Source: JBMNQI01 sp050944055 (lineage in GTDB: Bacteria > Bacillota > Clostridia > Oscillospirales > Oscillospiraceae). From it: DNA of 19,824 bases. The stretch spans positions 1 to 19,824 of the forward strand of contig JBMNQI010000044.1 of assembly GCA_050944055.1 (NCBI GenBank), given 5' to 3'. The notes below the pieces were generated by a model. The model searched no databases, was not told the DNA's origin, and worked only from the letters and a program-made list of their open reading frames with translations. The stretch's first letter is position 1; the number at the start of each line of letters is the position of its first letter. This document shows positions 14,283 through 19,824 of this stretch, one piece after another. The translations under genes were made by a program, and so were the position numbers.

Positions 14283-15106
14283 TGCGGTCGAGATTGATTA
14301 TTGCGGCTATATTTATACCGATATTGCTGATATTATTTATATTTGTGCCTATCCTGGGCCTTGCGATACTTTTTTCAGCCGTATCCATGATTGCGGTTTA
14401 TGAGGTTCTGTGCGCTACGGGGCTGATGAAGCACCGCCGCATACAGCTCTATTCCCTGATTTTTTCCGGCTGCGTGCCGTTTTGGGTGTACTACGGAGCC
14501 GACGGCAGCGTAGGCGCAACCGGCCTGTGCATTTATACCATACTTCTGTTTATAGAAACGATAGTTGACCGCAAGCGCATTACGTTTGAAAAGATAGGCA
14601 CGACCGCGTTCGTCGCTTTTATCATACCGTATTTCTTCTCCTCCTTCGTGCGCCTGGGCCGCATGGAATTAGGACGCTTTTTCGCGCTGCTGCCCCTGTT
14701 GATTGCCTTCATAAGCGACGCCGGAGGGCTGTTTTTCGGGTTGATGTTCGGGCGGCATAAGCTTGCGCCGGAGCTGTCGCCCAAGAAAAGCGTCGAGGGG
14801 GCCGTCGGCTCCGTTATTGTCTCGCTGCTTGCTTCAATTCTCTACGGCGTAATAGTACGCTTCGGGTTTAAAATCGCCGTCAGCTTCCCCCTGATGTGCG
14901 TCTACGCGGTTTTGGGGAGCGTCGTTTCGCAGTTCGGCGATTTATGCTTTTCTTTCATCAAGAGGCAGTACGGCATAAAGGATTTCGGCAGAATGCTTGC
15001 CGGCCACGGAGGCATAATGGACCGTTTTGATTCGGTTTTCTTCTGCGCCCCGTTTATCGAAATGCTGGTTATGCTGATCCCCGTTTTCTCTAAGGCGGTA
15101 ATCTGA
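14282..15106 (+). CDS. cdsA: Phosphatidate cytidylyltransferase (CDP-diglyceride synthase)
   Basis: CdsA makes CDP-diacylglycerol from CTP and phosphatidic acid, the branch point for phospholipids. The 274-residue protein is multi-spanning (about eight hydrophobic segments). It carries F-I-S-D-A-G-G-L-F-F-G near residues 142-152, L-S-P-K-K-S-V-E-G near 163-171, and the C-terminal signature G-H-G-G-I-M-D-R-F-D-S near 242-252, which binds catalytic metals. ATG overlaps the uppS TGA by one base, and its own end overlaps the dxr start in the same way. Confidence 0.95.
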   Translation: MRSRLIIAAIFIPILLILFIFVPILGLAILFSAVSMIAVYEVLCATGLMKHRRIQLYSLIFSGCVPFWVYYGADGSVGATGLCIYTILLFIETIVDRKRITFEKIGTTAFVAFIIPYFFSSFVRLGRMELGRFFALLPLLIAFISDAGGLFFGLMFGRHKLAPELSPKKSVEGAVGSVIVSLLASILYGVIVRFGFKIAVSFPLMCVYAVLGSVVSQFGDLCFSFIKRQYGIKDFGRMLAGHGGIMDRFDSVFFCAPFIEMLVMLIPVFSKAVI

Positions 15107-16281
15107 TGACTATTTCCGTTCTCGGCTCAACCGGCTCCGTCGGCCGCCAGACCCTGCAGGTGGCGGCGGAAATGAATATAAAAATACTTGCGCTCACAGC
15201 TGGGCGGAATGTGAGGCTGCTTGAGGATCAGGTGCGCAGGTTCAGGCCGCGCCTAGCCGTCGCCGCGTATGAGGACGCGGCGAAGGAGCTTAAAACTCTG
15301 GTTGCCGACACCGATACCGAGGTGGACTGCGGAGAGGATGGGCTTTTGCGCGCCGCCGCTGCCGAGGGCGCGGATACGATAGTTTCGGCCATCGTGGGTA
15401 CAGCCGGGCTAAGTCCGACTCTGGCGGCCGTGCAAAGCGGCCGCCGCGTAGCGCTTGCGAACAAGGAGAGCCTTGTCTGCGCGGGCGAAATGATGATGGA
15501 GCAGGCAAAACGCTCGGGCTCCATGATAATTCCCGTGGACTCCGAGCATTCCGCCATTTTTCAATGCCTTCGCTCGGGCCGGCGGGGCGAGGTCCGCCGC
15601 CTGATAATAACGGCTTCGGGCGGGCCGTTTTACGGCTGGGACAAGCGGCGCCTGGCGAAGGTCACTCCCGAGATGGCTTTAAAGCACCCGAACTGGGAAA
15701 TGGGAGCTAAGATAACGATAGATTCGGCGACGCTGATGAACAAGGGCCTTGAGTTTATTGAGGCCATGCATCTGTTCGGAATGCCTCACGAGGCAATTGA
15801 CATTGTCATCCACCGCGAGAGCGTCATACACTCAATGGTCGAGTTCAGGGACGGTTCGGTAATAGCCCAGCTGGCGCTGCCGGACATGCGCCTTCCTATA
15901 CGGTATGCGCTGACTTACCCGTTCAGGGCCCAGAGCAATATGGCGGGCCCGGATTTTACGAAGATGGGCAGCCTTAGTTTCGGCGAGCCGGATATGGAGG
16001 CCTTCCCCTGTCTGCCTATAGCTCTTAACGTTTCGCGTGCCGGCGGAAACCTGCCGGCCGCCATGTCGGCTGCCAACGAGGTCGCGGTGGAGGCCTTCCT
16101 CAAAGAACGTATAGGTTTTAATACGATTCCTTTCATAATTTCCGATACGCTGACTAAAATGGAATATATCGAAAATCCTACACTGGAGGAGATCCTGGAC
16201 TCTGATCGCAGCGCCAGGATCTACGCGGAGGAATCATGCCGGGCAAGAGGCGGCATTCCCGGAACCAATGACAAACACTGA
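15106..16281 (+). CDS. dxr: 1-deoxy-D-xylulose 5-phosphate reductoisomerase
   Basis: Dxr converts DXP to MEP with NADPH, the committed step of the MEP isoprenoid pathway. The 391-residue, full-length enzyme shows the NADPH loop G-S-T-G-S-V-G near 7-13, A-N-K-E-S near 123-127, metal-binding D-S-E-H-S-A-I-F near 145-152, and P-N-W-x-M-G-A-K-I-T-I-D-S-A-T-L-M-N-K near 195-213. It feeds IPP to UppS encoded two genes upstream, and ispG of the same pathway lies two genes downstream. The start overlaps the cdsA stop. Confidence 0.97.
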   Translation: MTISVLGSTGSVGRQTLQVAAEMNIKILALTAGRNVRLLEDQVRRFRPRLAVAAYEDAAKELKTLVADTDTEVDCGEDGLLRAAAAEGADTIVSAIVGTAGLSPTLAAVQSGRRVALANKESLVCAGEMMMEQAKRSGSMIIPVDSEHSAIFQCLRSGRRGEVRRLIITASGGPFYGWDKRRLAKVTPEMALKHPNWEMGAKITIDSATLMNKGLEFIEAMHLFGMPHEAIDIVIHRESVIHSMVEFRDGSVIAQLALPDMRLPIRYALTYPFRAQSNMAGPDFTKMGSLSFGEPDMEAFPCLPIALNVSRAGGNLPAAMSAANEVAVEAFLKERIGFNTIPFIISDTLTKMEYIENPTLEEILDSDRSARIYAEESCRARGGIPGTNDKH

Positions 16282-16299
16282 ATCTGAAACGAGGCATTT

Positions 16300-17331
16300 A
16301 TGCTTTACATTATTATTGCGGTAATAATTTTCGGCGTGCTTATAGCGGTGCACGAGCTCGGGCATTTTGCCGCGGCCAAGTCCGTCGGCGTTCGTGTCAA
16401 CGAGTTCGCCATCGGCATGGGGCCGGCGATTTTCAAAAAACGCAGGGGGGATACGCTCTACTCGCTTCGCTGCCTGCCAATAGGAGGCTACTGCGCAATG
16501 GAGGGCGAGGACGAGCTGTCCGAGGACCCCCGGTCGTTTACCTCGGCCAAAGCCTGGAAACGGTTTGTTATTCTCGCAGCGGGTTCTTTAATGAACTTTA
16601 TTGCGGGCTTTCTGATTATCCTCATCGTCTTTATTTCGGCCGCCGGGTTTTACACACCGACGATACGCGGTTTCGACATATCTTCGGACGTCGAGGCGCG
16701 TTCCGGCTTACGGGAGGGGGACCGCATAATAAGCGTCGACGGGGAGCGCATCTTCGTCAGCAGCGACATATATACTCTTCTTAGCCGCGCGCCGGGCGAT
16801 ACGGTAAAACTGACGATTGAGCGCGGCGGAGAGAGGATGGTCCTCAAATCCGGCCTGAGAGTTAAGGATATTGGAAGCATCGAATGGGAAATCGAGAAGG
16901 CCGGCTTCTTTACAAACATCAAATACGCCTGGCTCAACTCCCGCGATTTTGTCCGGCTTGTCAGGCTGAGCCTTATGGATCTCCTGCGCGGGGTCGTGGG
17001 CCTGCGCGACCTGTCCGGGCCCATAGGCATCGTGGGCGTCATGTCCGATGTCGGCAAGGCCGCGCCGTCAGCTTCCGAGGCAATAGGGAATATACTGTTC
17101 CTCGGGGCTTTCATAGCGGTAAACCTGTCCGTAATGAACATGCTGCCCATACCTGCTCTTGACGGGGGACGCATATTCTTTCTTATAATCACGACCATTA
17201 TTGAAAAGGTCGGAAAGAGAAAGGTCAATCCGAAATACGAGGGCTATATACACGCGGCGGGCCTGGTGTTTTTCTTCGGCCTAATGGCTCTTGTCGCGTT
17301 AAACGACATTCTCAAGCTGATTAGCGGGTGA
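16300..17331 (+). CDS. rseP: Site-2 intramembrane zinc metalloprotease, RseP/RasP family
   Basis: This 343-residue protease cleaves membrane-embedded anti-sigma factors or signal peptide remnants. The zinc site H18-E-L-G-H22 lies in the first membrane segment, and the third zinc ligand is in N-M-L-P-I-P-A-L-D-G-G near residues 281-291. A PDZ domain (G-L-R-E-G-D-R-I-I-S-V-D-G near 138-150) lies between the second and third segments. A final hydrophobic segment ends the protein. It follows dxr after 18 nt, as in Bacillus. Its substrate is not evident here; no anti-sigma gene is nearby. Confidence 0.95.
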   Translation: MLYIIIAVIIFGVLIAVHELGHFAAAKSVGVRVNEFAIGMGPAIFKKRRGDTLYSLRCLPIGGYCAMEGEDELSEDPRSFTSAKAWKRFVILAAGSLMNFIAGFLIILIVFISAAGFYTPTIRGFDISSDVEARSGLREGDRIISVDGERIFVSSDIYTLLSRAPGDTVKLTIERGGERMVLKSGLRVKDIGSIEWEIEKAGFFTNIKYAWLNSRDFVRLVRLSLMDLLRGVVGLRDLSGPIGIVGVMSDVGKAAPSASEAIGNILFLGAFIAVNLSVMNMLPIPALDGGRIFFLIITTIIEKVGKRKVNPKYEGYIHAAGLVFFFGLMALVALNDILKLISG

Positions 17332-17336
17332 TGGCG

Positions 17337-18371
17337 ATGACAAGAAGGATAAAAGTCGGCGCCGTGCCGATAGGAGGCGGCGCTCCAATAGCCGTACAGT
17401 CGATGCTCAATTGCAGAACTGACGATATACCCGCCGCGGTGAGGCAGATTCTCAGCCTGGCCGGGGCGGGCTGCGATATTGTGCGCCTCGCCGTTCCGGA
17501 CATGGAATCCTGCAGGGCGCTCTCAAAAATCCGCGAGAGAGTCCCTGTACCGCTTGTCGCGGATATACATTTTGATTACCGCCTTGCTGTTGAGGCCGTT
17601 GCCGCCGGGGCGGACAAGATACGCATAAACCCCGGAAACATCGGCTCAAAAGACCGCGTGCGCGCGGTGGCGGACGCCTGCCGGGTAAGGAACATACCTG
17701 TACGAGTGGGCGTCAACGGCGGAAGCCTGGAGCCGGAGCTCCTGGCAAGATACGGGGGCCCGACCGCCGAGGCCCTGTGCGAGAGCGCAATAAATAACGC
17801 GCGGCTGCTTCAGGACTTCGGATGCGAGGATATATGTGTTTCCGCAAAAGCCTCGGACGTGCGCACCTGCGTCGCGGCGTACCGCCTTCTCTCGCAAAAA
17901 ACAGACCTGCCTCTGCACATTGGGCTTACGGAGGCCGGGACAGCGTTCTCCGGGACAATACGCTCCTGCGCCGCCATGGGCGCGCTGCTGCTGGACGGTA
18001 TAGGCGATACGATACGGATTTCGCTTACGGCGGACCCCGTCGAGGAAGTGAGGGCCGCTGTGGAGCTCCTGCGTTCGCTGGGGCTTCGCGGCGGGGCGAA
18101 GCTCGTTTCCTGCCCCACGTGCGGGCGCACGCGGATTGACATGCTCCCTCTGGCAAAAGAGCTAGAGGCGCGCCTTATATCATGCCCGAAGAATATAACC
18201 GTCGCTTTAATGGGCTGCGCCGTAAACGGGCCGGGAGAGGCGCGCGAGGCCGACGTCGGCGTCGCCTGCTCAACAGACGGGGGCCTGCTTTTTAAGAAAG
18301 GCGTACCGCTTAGAAAAGTCCCGGCCGGGCGTATCGTGGACGAGCTTATGGCACTGATTGAGAAACTGTGA
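17337..18371 (+). CDS. ispG: 4-hydroxy-3-methylbut-2-en-1-yl diphosphate synthase (IspG/GcpE)
   Basis: IspG reduces MEcPP to HMBPP using a [4Fe-4S] cluster and ferredoxin or flavodoxin. The enzyme of about 344 residues begins with the family-typical R-R-I-K-V-G-x-V-P-I-G-G-G-A-P-I-A-V-Q-S-M. It has A-D-I-H-F-D near residue 72 and keeps the cluster cysteines in S-C-P-T-C-G-R and M-G-C-A-V-N-G-P-G-E-A. GTG 17328, ATG 17331 and ATG 17337 are all possible starts. I chose 17337 because a GGGTG lies 6 nt upstream and the N-terminus fits the family; 17328 or 17331 add only two or three residues. It occupies the place between rseP and polC where Bacillus has proS. Confidence 0.95.
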   Translation: MTRRIKVGAVPIGGGAPIAVQSMLNCRTDDIPAAVRQILSLAGAGCDIVRLAVPDMESCRALSKIRERVPVPLVADIHFDYRLAVEAVAAGADKIRINPGNIGSKDRVRAVADACRVRNIPVRVGVNGGSLEPELLARYGGPTAEALCESAINNARLLQDFGCEDICVSAKASDVRTCVAAYRLLSQKTDLPLHIGLTEAGTAFSGTIRSCAAMGALLLDGIGDTIRISLTADPVEEVRAAVELLRSLGLRGGAKLVSCPTCGRTRIDMLPLAKELEARLISCPKNITVALMGCAVNGPGEAREADVGVACSTDGGLLFKKGVPLRKVPAGRIVDELMALIEKL

Positions 18372-18383
18372 GGATATTTACAT

Positions 18384-19824
18384 ATGAGTTTGGACCTGCG
18401 GCAACTATGCATTGATCTTTTTTGCGAATACTTTCCTCCCGCGAGAGGTTTTCTGACGGGAGCTTCCTGGGAGGAGGATTCCTCCGGCCTGTGTATAATC
18501 CTTCCCAACGGCGGCCGCGAAGCGCTGCAAAGATACATAAGCCGCGTTGAGGACGCGCTGTCCGAGCGGGCGGGGAAAAAGATAAAACTGACTATAAAAA
18601 GCGGGCAAAGGGCCAAGGAGGAGCTTCTCGGCGAGTCGGAAAAGCGCCGCCGCGCGAGCCTTAAGGAAGCGGGAGCGCTGCCGAGGCCGGTAAAAAAGAA
18701 GGCGGAGGTCCTTATGGGGCGGGCGGTAACGGGTAAGAGCGTTCCCATGAAGGAGCTCAGCCTCGACATGAAGACGGCAGTAGTCACAGGCGAGGTTTTT
18801 GCCGTCAACCACCGCGAGATGCGCCGCCGCAACGCCTTCTTTTTAAGCTTCGATATGACGGATTACACAAGCTCGGTCCGCGTGACGCGATTCATGGACG
18901 CGGAGGAGGCAAAGCCGCTTATTGCAAGGATCAAAGAGGGCATGGTGCTGACGGTTTCGGGAAGGGTGGAGTACGACGAGTATGAAAAAGGCCTCGTAAT
19001 CTCGCCGCAGAGCATATGCGTCGGCGAAAAGAAGCTCCGCCAGGACAGCGCACCGGAGAAAAGGGTGGAGCTGCATATGCACACGCGCATGTCCGCCCTG
19101 GACGCTCTGACAAACTGCGATAAAATAGTCTCGACAGCCGCCCGCTGGAACCATCACGCGATTGCCGTAACCGACCACGGAGTCGCGCAGAGCTTCCCCG
19201 AAATGTACAGCGCCGGGAAAAAATACGGCGTCAAGATACTCTATGGCGTTGAGGCGTATTATGTAAACGACATGGAAGGTGAGAAGGCCGCCTGCGGCGA
19301 GGGCGACGCCATGCTGGACGGGGAGTTCGTCGCCTTTGATATTGAAACCACGGGCCTTTCGGCGACGGATGATGAGATTATTGAAATCGGCGCGGTCATC
19401 TGCAAAAACGGCGAAACAGGCGAGACCTTCTCGACCTTCGTTGAGCCTGGCCGCCCCATTCCGGCCCGCATAACAGAGCTGACCGGGATTACGGACGAGA
19501 TGGTGCGCTTTGCGCCCGGGCTTGCCGAGGCGCTCGACGCTTTTCTTAAATTCGCGGGCGGCCGCCCGCTTGTTGCCCATAACGCGGGCTTCGATATGAG
19601 CTTCATAATTGAAGCGTGCAGAAAGACGGGGCGACCCGCGGGCTTTCTGTATATTGACACTCTCTCGCTGGCTCGCGCCCTCCTGCCGCAGCTTAAGCGC
19701 CACAAGCTTGATCTGGTCGCGGACTGCCTCGGCCTTCCGAAATTCAACCATCACCGCGCGTCGAACGACGCTATGACTGTCGCCCTGATGCTCGGCCGCT
19801 TTACAAAGGAGCTTGCCCTAAAAG
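18384..19824 (+). CDS. polC: DNA polymerase III alpha subunit, PolC type, N-terminal 480 codons (partial)
   Basis: The frame opens with ATG at 18384 (GAGGA 9 nt upstream) and runs off the window without a stop. Residues 1-130 are an N-terminal region, about 131-215 an OB-fold nucleic acid-binding domain, and about 228-300 the first half of a PHP domain (L-H231-M-H233-T, and V-T-D-H-G). Residues 315-480 are an inserted DEDDh 3'-5' proofreading exonuclease with D319-I-E321, H399-N-A-G-F-D404 and H457-R-A-S-N-D462. An exonuclease placed inside the PHP domain is diagnostic of PolC rather than DnaE, and PolC is the replicative polymerase of low-GC Gram-positives. The polymerase core lies beyond the window. 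Confidence 0.96.
   Translation, partial: MSLDLRQLCIDLFCEYFPPARGFLTGASWEEDSSGLCIILPNGGREALQRYISRVEDALSERAGKKIKLTIKSGQRAKEELLGESEKRRRASLKEAGALPRPVKKKAEVLMGRAVTGKSVPMKELSLDMKTAVVTGEVFAVNHREMRRRNAFFLSFDMTDYTSSVRVTRFMDAEEAKPLIARIKEGMVLTVSGRVEYDEYEKGLVISPQSICVGEKKLRQDSAPEKRVELHMHTRMSALDALTNCDKIVSTAARWNHHAIAVTDHGVAQSFPEMYSAGKKYGVKILYGVEAYYVNDMEGEKAACGEGDAMLDGEFVAFDIETTGLSATDDEIIEIGAVICKNGETGETFSTFVEPGRPIPARITELTGITDEMVRFAPGLAEALDAFLKFAGGRPLVAHNAGFDMSFIIEACRKTGRPAGFLYIDTLSLARALLPQLKRHKLDLVADCLGLPKFNHHRASNDAMTVALMLGRFTKELALK

Noticed and set aside
17810..18832. Long minus-strand open frame (about 340 codons) antisense to ispG and the start of polC
   Set aside because: It runs opposite well-supported conserved genes, its translation is rich in Ser, Arg and Pro with no domain, and such frames arise by chance in GC-rich coding DNA.
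18843..19754. Minus-strand open frame (about 303 codons) antisense to polC
   Set aside because: PolC motifs (OB, PHP, exonuclease) are unambiguous on the + strand; the antisense product shows no recognisable fold or RBS.

Overview
The window looks like chromosome from a Gram-positive member of the Clostridia, possibly an Oscillospiraceae-type gut anaerobe. The evidence is a PolC-type replicative polymerase gene, the Firmicutes gene order pyrH-frr-uppS-cdsA-dxr-rseP-(ispG)-polC, strong AGGAGG-like ribosome binding sites, TTG starts, YesN-type regulation, and a fairly GC-rich base composition. The lineage is inference; no marker RNA gene is present.

Left part (1-5620): the 3' end of a fatty acid kinase gene (fakA/yloV type, + strand) converges, across two hairpins, on a minus-strand locus. 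That locus holds an AraC-type regulator with a receiver-like N-terminus, then a sugar-type ABC ATPase (RbsA/MglA family) and permease (RbsC family). No substrate-binding protein and no histidine kinase are present. The receiver domain has lost all of its phosphorylation-chemistry residues. The ABC genes follow a strong promoter and a leader of nearly 390 nt that can form mutually exclusive hairpins around a perfect Shine-Dalgarno sequence and a 22-codon ORF.

Middle part (5621-9172): larE and larB (nickel-pincer nucleotide cofactor synthesis) run leftwards as an overlapping pair. Diverging from them are an ECF transporter S component, a thioredoxin-reductase-like flavoprotein with a degenerate NAD(P)H domain (resembling the ferredoxin-dependent clostridial type), and a thioredoxin.

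Right-middle part (9322-12090): a CobO/BtuR corrinoid adenosyltransferase, an EamA/DMT-type transporter, and an overlapping CapA-family metallophosphatase lipoprotein, all on the + strand.

Right part (12273-19824): a tight housekeeping operon. It contains UMP kinase, ribosome recycling factor, undecaprenyl-diphosphate synthase, CDP-diglyceride synthase, DXP reductoisomerase, site-2 protease RseP, IspG, and the first 480 codons of PolC, which runs off the window. Two steps of the MEP isoprenoid pathway (dxr, ispG) sit beside the C55 lipid-carrier synthase and phospholipid CDP-DAG synthesis, so the operon ties translation, envelope lipid supply and replication together.

The most unusual content is regulatory: the pseudo-receiver regulator beside an ABC transporter lacking its binding protein, that transporter's switch-like leader, and the pyridine-nucleotide-independent-looking thioredoxin reductase. 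No CRISPR array, insertion sequence, tRNA or rRNA was seen.
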